A stretch of DNA of 64,000 nt from Liolophura sinensis. Its lineage: Eukaryota; Mollusca; Polyplacophora; Chitonida; Chitonidae. The position numbers and the translations under genes were made by a program. Within the stretch, counting starts at the first letter, position 1, and the number at the start of each line of letters is the position of its first letter. Shown piece after piece: positions 35,901 through 46,184 of this stretch. The notes beneath the pieces were generated by a model. That model was given only the letters and a program-made list of their open reading frames with translations, had not been told where the DNA came from and did no database searches. The DNA lies in contig NC_088302.1 of the NCBI RefSeq assembly GCF_032854445.1, positions 28,295,080-28,359,079 of the forward strand, written 5' to 3'.

Positions 35901-38697
35901 TGTATTGCGTGACGGCGATGTTGTACACGTGTTTATCTGTACGTCTTGTTTTGTATTGTGTGGCGATGATGTTGTACACATGTTTATGTGTACGTCTTGT
36001 TTTGTATTGTGTGACAATGATGTTGTACACGTGTTTATCTGAACGTCTGTGATTGTATTGTATGACGTTCTATCTCAAAATCTCAAAACGAAGAAAAGGA
36101 AACTGAAAGTGAAATTTATCATGTTTAAGACCTTCGTTATATTTTAATTCCCTGTCATGTATTTATGTTTCACTAAGGTGAAAATTGAAGTATTCGATGC
36201 TGGTCAGCGGAGAACGTGGTTTATATTCAACGGCCTAGGCTCCACCCTAGACGGTTGGTTAGCGAAGGACCGTTTGATTTCCTCGTTGTATAAGAACATC
36301 AAATCGGGCAACTTTACTTTCTTCAGCGTTGCTGGGTAAGACTACTCCCTGTCTTAAACTAGGACACCAGTTTTAGTCTTGACCAGCCATTTCTTCCAGT
36401 GGTCTAACCTATGTAAAGCAAGTAAAATCTCCACTGCTCCCATACACCATGCATGCAGGTCCACGGGCCATGAAGATGTTAGGCTGAAATCGGTCTTACT
36501 TCAAAACAGTCTACTAGGCTAAGATTGCCACTTACCTAGTAATTTTCAGTTTAATACTAAGAGTTGTCTTACGCAGAATTGGAATTTAGTGTTTAAATTC
36601 AGATCTAATTTCCGGCGTAATACCACAACTTAGACAGCTTCGTTATCTTGGGGTCTTTGTCCCAGCAATAGTCCCTCCGTGCCCATTATCCACAAACCTA
36701 CAAGCACAGCTACTGACAACAATTGTATTTTTCCTGGCAAGTTAATCTTCTGGGAATCATATGCATAAGCAAGATCCTTATGACACCATATCTGTCTACT
36801 GCACGTGATGACTCAGATCTTAAAGCTCTCGCTCTCTTATAACTGTGTCAGGTCCTTTCCTAGTCTATAACCCTGACCACTGGCGTATAAGTAACAAAAA
36901 AAAAAAACCAACGCCAATCAAATAACTGAATAAAAAATATTCCATGTAAAGTTATAGCGACACAGTTGTAAAACTGAGGTTGTGATCCAATGTACGGAAT
37001 TATCAACCTGACCATTGGATAGTACAATTGATCACACTGTATGTTTTTTTTTATTACTTCCATTAATTTCTTTATGAAAAAAAAAATTGTCGAACAGTAG
37101 GCCTATAGTATAATGCTAACAAGTATTCTTAACGCCTCGTGAGCGTTACATTGTACAAGTACAGGTTAATTACGGAAACTGCCGATTCCTCTAACATGCC
37201 TGCAAAGTTACCCAGGGAAATGACCAGTTCCTCTAACATGCCTGCAAAGTTACCTAGGGAAACGGCCATTTCCTCCACCATGCCGGCAAAGTTACCTAGG
37301 GAAACGGCCATTTCCTCTACCATGCCGGCAAAGTTACCTAGGGAAACGGCCAGTTCCTTTATCATGCCGGCAAAGTTACCTAGAGAAACGGACAGTTCCT
37401 CAAACAAGCCTTCATAAAAAGTGCAAGAGATGACCGCACGCACTCAACATACTTGTAACGATCCTACGTACTCGGTTAAGAAGTGTTGAAAATCACAACA
37501 GTTCATTTAAACGCCATAACTTTATGGTTAGGATTTATCACGTGATCTTTTCCCTCTTTTTCATAAAATATGAAAAAAAAAATGTTCGTGTTTCAAACAA
37601 TGTGTATGGCTGATCATTATCATCTATGTCAGTATAACCAGGGCGGTGTTATTATAATCAAATATTCTTTCTTTATACACTTCTGCCTCTCACAAAAAGC
37701 TCGATATTATTGTCACCCGTAGATCTTTATGTCACCAAATACTATAAGCTGTACACCACTTCGCTTCTTATCAGGAATGATTCTGCCGGAAGAACATTTT
37801 TCATACAGCGTACTGACAGCACATGTACCGGGGATTGTGGGTATTTAGCGGTGGCCGACTCGAGCGCTTCCGAGACCACCTGTGACTGGGAGAGTCAATT
37901 CGACAACCCGAGGTTCCTTTATAGTCGCTTAACGGATAGCTGTGGACATTATCAAGATTCCGGTAAGGATTGTGTGACATAATGATAGGTGTACCTATAG
38001 GTGAACATCGGTAACGGTGAAGAACCAGGGTGTGTGTTGTGTGACATAGCGATAGGTGTACCCGTACGTGAACATTGGTAACTGTGAAGAACCAGGGTGT
38101 GTATTGTGTGACATAACGACAGGTGTACCTGTAGGTGAACATCAGTAACTGAAAAGAACCATGGTGTGTATTGTGTGACATAACGACAGGTGTACCTGTA
38201 GGTGAACATCAGTAACTGTAAAGAACCAGGGTGTGTATTGTGTGACATAACGACAGGTGTACCTGTAGGTGAACATCAGTGACAGAAAAGAACCAGGGTG
38301 TGTATTGTGTGACATAACGACCTTGTGTAGCTGTAAGTCCACGACATCCTCTTCAATATAAACACGAAAACACGAATCAAATAAATAAAAAAAAATCAGT
38401 ACAAACAATGGCTTTTTTTAATTATCAGGCTAATTATAGTATTCTGTAAAAGGTCGATCTGTTTTCGATGGACGTTTTGCATATTTTAGTGGCTCTCGGT
38501 TCTCGATACCCTTACTGTATTTGCCACGGTCTATTGTCTGTGCATTTATACCTGTGTTTAGTTCCACAAGCATTTAGTTTCATTCACCTGTATTCAAGAC
38601 ATAAAATATTTTCTCTTGATGTTTATGTGTTGCAGAGGAAGCAGGAGATGGCGATCGGCTCCTCGTTTCCGTGAAACTCTGCCATGGAGACCTTTAA
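32971..38697 (+). CDS. Gene B: secreted protein with long Ser/Arg-rich N-terminus and CxW-FKAV module, 5 exons, about 735 aa
   Basis: The exons are 32971-34585, 34934-35118, 36178-36335, 37775-37962 and 38636-38697, with intron phases 1, 0, 2, 1 and stop TAA at 38695. The start at 32971 (AAAATGAGC) is chosen because a signal peptide follows at once (GIIVLETIVILWTQMAIS); an in-frame ATG at 32896 would bury it. Exon 1 is very long. Residues about 30-530 are polar and probably disordered, with imperfect repeats of 33-40 residues near 110-230, and they end in a basic stretch, SRRAARSVG, that could be a proprotein convertase site. The module spans about residues 539-735: CWWEMVFKAVSGN, FRDGDILDNWD, VKIEVFDAG, TWFIFNGLGS, RLISSLYKNIK, RTFFIQ, CTGDCGYLAVADSS, CDWE, RFLYS and GDRLLVSVKLC. 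The function is unknown. Minisatellites occupy all four introns. The donor of exon 2 (AAG|GTTTTA) is weak, but its position matches A, C and D. Confidence 0.85.
33290..33665 (+). repeat. Coding repeats in gene B exon 1 (33-40 codons, three copies)
   Basis: Each copy has SSRRRYEQ or a variant, VSPPLESSYRES or a variant, then TNHRES and SSRR. Copy starts are near 33310, 33427 and 33541. The reading frame is kept through length changes of whole codons, unlike the intron minisatellites. Confidence 0.85.
34690..34870. repeat. Repeat of about 88 bp, two and a half copies, intron 1 of gene B
   Basis: ATGCTGTACAACAAGAACAG and GGTTACCGTTTCATGA return at 34733 and 34805. Confidence 0.85.
35195..36065. 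repeat. 51-bp minisatellite, about 16 copies, intron 2 of gene B
   Basis: The unit is GATGTTATACACGTGTTTAT, CTGTACGTCTGTGATTG, TATTGTGTGACGAT. It begins about 75 bp after exon 2 and ends about 110 bp before exon 3. The open plus frame across it is due to the period of 17 codons. Confidence 0.9.
37175..37405. repeat. 42-bp minisatellite, five copies, intron 3 of gene B
   Basis: The unit is TTCCTCTAACATGCC, GCAAAGTTACCTAGGGAAAC, GGCCA. Confidence 0.92.
37965..38335. repeat. 67-bp minisatellite, five copies, intron 4 of gene B
   Basis: The unit is GTGTGTATTGTGTGACATAA, CGACAGGTGTACCTGTAGGT, GAACATCAGTAACTG and AAAGAACCAGG. It begins right at the exon 4 donor. Confidence 0.92.
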
Positions 38698-38927
38698 ACA
38701 TTAGGCTTTGCACCTGGTCCGTCTCTGTTCGTGATCAACAAAAAATGGCAAACATTGTGTAAAGACTAGTCTCAAGTTAAAATATTTATTCAAATAGAAC
38801 ACATGTTTGCACACAAAAGAGTACATTGTTATTTATATATCATTTAATAAAATTTATTTGAAGCGCATTATTTGGCTATGTGTTCGGTGTATGGATTCTT
38901 GAATTGCTAGTAATATCTGACGTCAAC

Positions 38928-38933
38928 AATAAA
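38928..38933 (+). terminator. Candidate poly(A) signal of gene B
   Basis: An AATAAA lies 231 bp after the gene B stop and is followed by GT-rich sequence near 38964-39016. An earlier AATAAA at 38846-38851 is an alternative. Confidence 0.4.
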
Positions 38934-39359
38934 GGCATTTAACTATTGTAATTAAGTTTCCCTGGCGGGTTTGTCGTCATGGACATTATTTGCGACAACG
39001 GGTGGTCGCACGTGTTTGTAGAATTAAAGAATGTAAATGTACAATTCATGGAACATGAAATGAGAAAATAATTATCTTGATAGACTATTCATTTATCTAA
39101 TACTAATGGCTAAGTCTGTTTAACACTCTTTCGAACTTTAAAATTCGCTAGCTCTTGGATGAAATGAAGAAAACTTGGTATTTTTTAGTTTGCTTTAATC
39201 TTACTGGTGCGAAGTGCTTTGCTGAGAAGTTAGACCTAAACTTGGTAATAATATAATCAAGAAAATTTGGACACCGCTTTTTCCTTCTCAGACGCAGGAA
39301 AATATCATCCAGAGATTCGGAAAAAAGGAAAATATTCTTCTTCTTTTTTGTTTATTTAA

Positions 39360-39600
39360 TTGGAGAGGAACGTCACTTTCAGCATTATTTCGGTCATATA
39401 ACCACAATGCCTTCATGCAGTAGGCCGCACATATTGCAGACATAAATGAAGTGCTGCCTAACTGCCAAAGGCACCAGACATAACGCCCCCGTCCCCAACA
39501 GCCAGTTTATACTGACACGGGCCGACCAGTACTTTTGATATTCTTCTTAGGGTGTGCACCGTGTAGGGTAGAGCCATGGTATAGCAATATTCCAAATAAA
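39360..39600. repeat. SINE-like remnant sharing the family 2 central domain
   Basis: TTTATACTGACACGGGCCGA at 39506-39525 corresponds to the ATTATACTGATACGGGTCAA block of the element at 8473-8818, and AACGTCACTTTCAGCATTAT resembles its tail. The remainder is too diverged to bound exactly. Confidence 0.5.
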
Positions 39601-39654
39601 AGTTAAAACAGACATCTGTAGACGAGCGGTCACACAAAATGTACGTTCCTGGCC

Positions 39655-40170
39655 AATAATCGCAAGACCAATTTCCAAAAGAACGTTCACCACAGACCAT
39701 CAAAGAACTAAAGACACAGTGTACGAAATTAAGGCGGATTCATCCAAAGAGAAGCGGTCAGCAGTTTTTTTTTTATCAAAATAAGCAAGGATTAATTGCA
39801 ACTGTCCACATATCTAACGTGGCGATATGGAGCACGAAATTAAGCTGGATTCATCCAAAGAGAAGCAGTCAACAGTTTTCATTGAAGATGGTAGACCGCA
39901 CAGATTAATTGCAACTGTCCACATATCAAACGTGAAAACCTAAAAGTTTTCTCGAATTTTTCGACATAAGCGTTAAGCGTAGGTCGACCTTGATGAGCCG
40001 GCTCCAGTTGCATAGAGTCCCATGTCAATCTAAGCCCGGCTGAATTTAATAGGATGAATATCAGACATCTAGCCCTGAATTATGCGGAATTAGACATAAT
40101 TATGAATCAGATTCCCAGAGATCAGGGGCACTTCATCTATATTTACTTAAAAGAAGGCTGTACTCATTGT
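39655..40170. repeat. Old dispersed repeat, copy downstream of gene B
   Basis: ACGTTCACCACAGACCATCA, GAAATTAAGGCGGATTCATC and GCGGAATTAGACATAATTAT match the copies near 24 kb and 45 kb. A GAAATTAAG(C/G)(C/T)GGATTCATCC block also repeats at 39726 and 39836. Confidence 0.5.
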
Positions 40171-40632
40171 ACAATGTTAGTAACGTACAGTAAAGTCGTT
40201 TTGAAGAAGGCTGACTGACTCAGTGGCACACGCATTTTTCAAATTTCACCTTATGAAGAGAGATAAAATACTAAAGCCCGAAGAGAGATAAAATACTAAA
40301 GCCCATCTTTCTCGTGAACAGCAGTGATATAGGCGCACATATAGGATGCCCTGGTTACTTATGTATATGATGGGGCTTAATTTGACAACAGTTAGACAGG
40401 AATTTTGATTCTTCACCAATGATACCATATAGAATAGAAAATAGCAGTATTATATGGGTATACTATGGGTGGATACTATCAGCACGAACCAAATTAAAAA
40501 AAAAAACATCACGGAAAACTGAAAACAGTGATATGAAGGCTATGGCAGTATGGTCAACTCAATGTGATTATTCTTTTCTGTAAAAAGAACACATATGAAT
40601 AATGACACATATTTAGTTTTATACACTTCATA

Positions 40633-41789
40633 CACTCTTCAAAAAAACGAAACGCAAAACCCAAATATCAATGTAAATTTGATGTTATTCAAGGACGTGT
40701 AGATCAGCGGAAAACAAAGATACATGAATGAAATTTTGTGGAGCAATGCATTGCTATGTTGTCCATATTTCATGAGAATAACAGTCATCACAGTCAATAC
40801 TGCTGTCCACCAGGTGGTGTTGAAGTCAGTACCTCGTATGACCACCTCCAGCTGCTACCACTGCCCGACACCTCCTGGGTACAGATCGAATCAGTCGTTG
40901 AATGTTTTGTTGTGGAAGCCTTCTCCATTCCTCCTGCAGCATGTGGAACAACTGTTGAATATTCTGTGTTGGAATACGACGTCTCTACCATCACGTCGCC
41001 TGAGGAGATAACGGGATTCATCGCTAAACCATATGCGCCTCCAGTTTGCCAGGTTCCATGGCAGCACCGTGGTACACCATCTCACTCGTCGACGTCGATG
41101 TAGTGTCAAGGAGGGGGCAACTTTTGGACGTTTGGCACGTATTCCTACTTCTCGGAGACGGTTCCTGATTGTCTGATCGGACACTCTTCGGGCTCCAAAC
41201 TGTTCTTGTGCTGTGTCCCGGGCGGTACGATGGCGGTCACGTAGGTGGGTTACCCGGATGTACCGATCTTGGGCAGGTGTGGTGACTCTAGGTCTTCCTG
41301 ATCTTGGACGGTCATTTGTCAAATTTGTTTGACGAAATTGATCCCACAACCGAGTTATTGTGCTGGGATGAACGTTGAAGATCCTTGCCACCTCACTCTT
41401 TGATTCGCCAGCTTGCAATCGTCCAATTGCCTGATTTCGGTCGGCAGCGTTGAGACGTCCCATTTTCGTGTACAGTACTTGCAAAGATATTGGATAAAAT
41501 TGTGAGATTCGTTTGGGTCTTTTATAGTCACATGCTGTACTCATATTTTGCACGTGACAAACAACCATTGTGCCTGAACTTCGTGCTGTACGACATCAAC
41601 GCACATCATAACAATCCTAATTGATAAAACCGTTCAAAATCATTTTTGGTTGCGTTTGGTGAAGGATGATTTTCTGAAACATTCCAGTAACAATGTGCAA
41701 CCCTACAAAACTCTTTGGGTTAACATATATATACAAAATTGTAAGTATCATTTTTGAATTTCATTTTGCGTTTCTTTTTTTGAAGAGTG
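40633..41789 (-). mobile_element. Tc1/mariner-like DNA transposon, internally deleted
   Basis: The ends are inverted repeats of about 25 bp beginning CACTCTTCAAAAAAA and containing GAAACGCAAAA, at 40633 and, inverted, ending at 41789. The left flank is TA as expected; the right flank is TG, so one half of the TA duplication has probably mutated. On the minus strand the transposase starts near 41463 with MGRLNAADRNQAIGRLQAG, a paired-type helix-turn-helix (VARIFNVHPSTITRLW), then RPRSGRPRVTT and the first catalytic aspartate motif (IWFSDES). Most of the catalytic domain, including the second Asp and Asp/Glu, is missing. The remaining C-terminal part (PTQNIQQLFHMLQEEWRRLP) is in another frame. 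The copy is about 1.16 kb, roughly 0.4-0.5 kb shorter than an intact Tc1-like element, and cannot encode an active enzyme. Confidence 0.9.
40891..41568 (-). pseudogene. Broken Tc1-like transposase gene
   Basis: The open part covers the DNA-binding N-terminus and the first DDE-motif residue. After RRRDGRD a deletion joins it out of frame to the C-terminal region, so the last 30 codons of this frame are meaningless. The true start is probably the internal Met at about 41463 rather than the first Met. Confidence 0.8.
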
Positions 41790-42448
41790 TGCTTCTTGTC
41801 TACCTTCACGAAATATCAATGAATTTTCCCCCTTAAAGTGTGTCCAATCAGGACCCGTTAATCAAGAGAAGAACAACACATTCCTGATTAATTTCGAACC
41901 GACATAAGTGTCTCCAGAAAATGTGGCGTAAATAGCATTTAGGAATTGTACAGCAGGTTTACCGTGTATAGCGGAGGCTTATACAGGGTAAAGAGGCTTT
42001 TATACGGTGTAATGCGCATGAATGTTCCCTGAGATATGACAATCATTTGTTTTCACAGCAGACGTCATACAACACTCTGTACACAATAATATTATTTCAA
42101 ATAGAGTTTCAGCGTTATTCGTGTGCAATGTCAAATTATACCGTACGGAACGCAATACTTAACTATACATGAAGCCCACTCCCACGCTTTGACTCTCCGA
42201 GAACAAAACACAACATCAGCCTACCTACTGGTTACAAATATTCATTGACACATACACAATTGTTCCGCTCCGTCGCTAATATACAGATGAGCAAAAGAAA
42301 CTTCAATCACCTTTTACCTTTCCGTGATAATTATGAAAATATATTAAGCAAGCGAAATGAATATGTTTCACTGGAAAAAGACATTTACGGATTTTTATGT
42401 ATTTAGGGGAACATTGTCATGTCATTCATCACAAAGTAACGAAGAAAA

Positions 42449-42449
<1 letters not shown>

Positions 42450-42530
<81 letters not shown>
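42450..42530. repeat. (TA)n microsatellite
   Basis: About 75 bp of pure TA ending in CACATATATAC. Confidence 0.98.
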
Positions 42531-42533
<3 letters not shown>

Positions 42534-42851
42534 TACTTCTGCATTCTGTTATATTCCAACTGCAGTTTCAAACTTCATGTTATTTTCAAGGAATATGAAT
42601 GTCCAAATATATATATCCACTATATATAGGTTCTTTTCTAGTCATTGCACATCTGTTATTTTTATTTATTAATAAATGAATAATATTCAAGACATAAAAA
42701 AGAAGATCTCTTGGTGTACTACTAGCCATCACTAGAACTGGGGTAGAGCAGATGTTAGTGCGCCACAGTTTATCACGTTGGGAATGGTCATCATTTTGTA
42801 AAGGTAAAATTAAAACAGTCTGGTTATGGGGTTTATTTTGGGAATCTCAGC

Positions 42852-43040
42852 TTTGATGTTTTACACCGTACTCAAGAATATTTCACTTATACGACAGGGG
42901 CCAGCTTTATGGTGGTGGGGTGGGGGGGACCGGACAGAGCCAGGGGGAAATCCCCAACCATCCGCAGGCTACTGCCTGACCATCCAACTTACGACCTGAG
43001 AGGAAGTCAGCATGAGCTGGACGAACTCACAGCGACTGCT
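42852..43040 (-). repeat. SINE family 1 with G-rich expansion
   Basis: GATGTTTTACACCGTACTCA to GAACTCACAGCGACTGC is clear. The GGTGGGAGG region has grown into a run of G residues, and the tRNA head is lost. Confidence 0.85.
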
Positions 43041-43778
43041 CGGGTGATCCATTTGAACTACTAGTATGTCAAAGTAGCAAAAAAGCACGTCCAGATTTTC
43101 GGTTGTGTGTAGCTCGGGAATTTCCATACAAACCCTGTGGACCCCAGGCCTGTTGGACCTTAGCTTGACGGACTGGCATCACTCTAGGGCCCCTCTCTCC
43201 CACCCCACCCCTACCCCCCATATATATGTTACCTTGGGGGTAAGGTGGTTGATTTCTACGATATTGTACTATGATGTCATAGCATCGGCTTCATCTCACC
43301 AGTTCATCTACTTGTTCAATCGTATCCTCGCACGGTATTTTCATTTTACTCAGAGATAATTACACCACCATGCTATCGAAGGTGACCTTTTGGTGCGAGT
43401 CAGATACGAAACAGCGACGACAAGAGCGATGGGTTTGACAATGTGAAATACGTTGGCACATGGTTTATCCACACTTTGCATTAGATGTTAATGAATGAGC
43501 CATGTAATAGGCAAAGATGACAGCAAAATGGCACAGCGTTCAAGTGAAAATAAAACTCCCAGATCAGTTATACTTGAAGTAAAAGAGCCTTATGTATAGC
43601 TTCTATACAAGTCTTATTATTATTTGTTAATATACAACAGGGCTAGAAAGATAGATAAACATGAAAAAGCTCTAGGCCACTCTATTTTATAAATTCAGCT
43701 AGATGACTGGTCCGACAAGGCCAGTGAGAAGACAGTTTTGTCTATTCTTTATCCCACAGGTTTCGTTGTACACATTCA

Positions 43779-44068
43779 ACTTTATATATTTGATTGGTAT
43801 ATTGGTTTTACGCCGTTCTTAAGAATATTTCGCTTATACGACGGGGGGGGGGGGGGGGGGGGGCAGCTTTATGGCGGGAAGAAACCGGGCAGAGACCGGG
43901 GGGAACCCACAAGCATCTGTAGGCTGCTAGCTGACCATCCCACGTTCAACCAGAGAGGAAGCAAGCATGACGTGGACTTGCTCTCACAGCGAAGGCATTG
44001 GTAACAGGCCCTTGGTCGGTTTGGGCCGCGATGGCACGCTAACCTTCTCGACAATGGAGACCCCATTC
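43779..44068 (-). repeat. SINE family 1, full length, with G run
   Basis: All blocks are present; about 19 G residues replace GCGGCCA at 43841-43863. The head is diverged (GGTCTCCATTGTCGAGAAGG). Confidence 0.85.
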
Positions 44069-44216
44069 AACTTATTATATAGCACCCACTGTTGCCTGGC
44101 ATGGGTTAAGGATGCTGTTATAAAGTCTTGATGGGGCTGCGAGTTGATTTGGCCTGAACTCGTGATGTGTGAAGTTCATGTGGTTCTGATATTGCTATTT
44201 GGTATAGAACAGTTTA

Positions 44217-44490
44217 TTTATTTATTTATTTTTTTCTTTGATTCGTGTTTTACGCCGTACTCAAGAATATGTCACTTATATGACGGCGGCCAGCATTATG
44301 GTGGGAGGAAACTGGGCAGAGCCCGGGAGAAACCCACAACCATCCGCAGGTTGCTGGAAGACCTTTCCACGTACGGCCGGAGAGGAAGTCAGCATGAGCT
44401 GGACTTGAACTCACAGCGACCGCATTGGTGAGACTCCTGGGTCATTACGCTGCGCTAGCTGCGCTAACCAACTGAGCCAAGCAGGCCCCT
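44217..44490 (-). repeat. SINE family 1, full length with perfect 12-bp target duplication
   Basis: TAGAACAGTTTA occurs at 44205-44216 and 44491-44502, directly at the tail and head of the element. It has the tRNA-like A box (TGGCTCAGTTGG), the B box (GAGTTCAAGTCC), the central domain and the TTTATTTATTTATT tail. Confidence 0.95.
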
Positions 44491-44904
44491 TAGAACAGTT
44501 TAAGATCGGTTTCAGTTAGGGTTGATTATAAAGGTAGATTCTCAGCATAAAATAACATGTCAAGGTAAAGCACTGGTAAAAGACATTGTTAAGCTCGAAG
44601 CTAAATAATCTTCTATCCTAAAATGTGATTTGTTATACGCGTGTCATACTACAATTTTCATTTTCAACAGCTATTTCTAAAGAACTTCACAAAATTAAAA
44701 TATATCTTAAAGCTAGGTCATCAACTAGCTTATGCCTCCTTAACCCCGAAACATACCATTCGCCATATTCTGAGGTACCACCTAACTACAGCTCAGACAC
44801 TACTTCTAAAAACGCACCTTTTTAAACGGGAGAGTGACTTCAAGGGAGGTAAATCGATGGGGCCCTATTGTCAATCATATTGAACTTATCAGCGCAGTAA
44901 TTAC

Positions 44905-45050
44905 TTGACCAATTTTCAAAACAACGTTCAACTCAAACCACCATAGAAGTAAGAAAGTACATGTATACAAAGTAAGAAATTAGGGTGAGATCTTATTGAA
45001 CGGCTAACAGTTTAAGTAAAACCGGAGAGACGCAAGGAATGTACTAGGTG
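44905..45050. repeat. Old dispersed repeat, copy upstream of gene C
   Basis: CAACGTTCAACTCAAACCAC, GAAATTAGGGTGAGATC and GGAGAGACGCAAGGAATGTA align with the copies near 24 kb and 39.7 kb. Confidence 0.5.
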
Positions 45051-45123
45051 CATGACTTCAGTCGTGTCTGTCCTTCCACATCGTACGCCGCATGCTACTT
45101 TAGAAGTTGGTGTTAATGAAACA

Positions 45124-45364
45124 GTTGGTTAGCACACTAGCCCAGCGTAATGATCCAGGAGTCTCTCACCAATGTGGTCGCTGTGAGTTCAAGTCCAACT
45201 CATTGTGGCTTCCTCTCCGGCAGAAGGTCTTCCAGCCACCTACGGATGGTCGTGGGTTTCCCCTGGGCTCTGCCTGGTTTCCACCCACCATAATGCTGGC
45301 CGCCGTCGTATAAGTGAAATATTCTTGAATACGGCGTAAAACACCAATCAAATAAATAAATAAA
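45124..45364 (+). repeat. SINE family 1 with perfect 11-bp target duplication, 5' truncated
   Basis: TTAATGAAACA flanks it at 45113-45123 and 45365-45375. The element begins at GTTGGTTAGCACAC, so about a dozen head bases are missing. Confidence 0.93.
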
Positions 45365-46066
45365 TTAATGAAACATATTTATCTCTGTGATCGCAAAGTT
45401 CATATAGGTCTACTCACAGATGCGATTTTATTCAACATGATACATAAACATTCCCTATAGCCACGGTATAAATGAAATTCAGGACCCTCCGTCGATACTT
45501 ATAATCAAAACTGAATAATACTTATAATATCTTAATAGGAAAATTTAAGAGGTGCTCATCGTGAATAATGACGGTTAGTTTATTCAGTGGTTTTGCCAGG
45601 AAGACACATACTGAGTAATCATGTTAACCCAGGCGATAAGATATAATGACATTAAACTCATTCACACCTAGTATGCCCTCACTTCCGTTGATTGTAATTT
45701 AAGTGTAATGAACTGAGCCGACAAGCTTACTTTGGAATAAGTTTAATACAGCGAAATTTATTTTAACTGTAAAGCCAAATGATGCATCTTGAGAGTTAGT
45801 CATTAGTTATGCCGTCAAACAGGTAACAATTCATATATAAGGCAATCACAATGACATTGCGGTCCAGTAGAAATACGTACAACAATGAACAACAGTCATA
45901 TTAGGCCAGTACAAGGGGATAAAATACAGGCTAATCATGGAGAAGAATTTCATAACAAAAGCACTGTGGTAAATAACATGTCACACTGACTATGACTGGC
46001 ATCAGGGTTGGGTTTATGCAACTCCGTGAATCACGCGGAATGCCACGCCGCCTTTATCACTCTGAG

Positions 46067-46074
46067 TATAAATA
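46067..46074 (+). promoter_or_regulatory. TATA box of gene C
   Basis: TATAAATA in the context CTGAGTATAAATAAGG lies 118 bp upstream of the gene C start codon. A start site about 30 bp downstream would leave a 5' leader of roughly 85-90 nt with no intron. Comparably clear boxes were not seen for A, B or D. Confidence 0.6.
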
Positions 46075-46184
46075 AGGACGATTCCAAATCTGAAGGTTTT
46101 TGGGTACGCCTGCCTTCGAATACCCCGTTCATGCTTTGTAGGTAAATTACCTGCCTTGCATGAGTACATTTTACAGTGATCACC

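Larger units (their letters stand above)
41790..46066. other. Intergenic region between genes B and C, right part
   Basis: Dominated by four SINE copies, a TA repeat and one old dispersed repeat. No coding exon was found. Confidence 0.5.

Noticed and set aside
44400-44480. tRNA genes from A-box and B-box matches
   Set aside because: The matches are tRNA-like heads of SINEs without a foldable cloverleaf.
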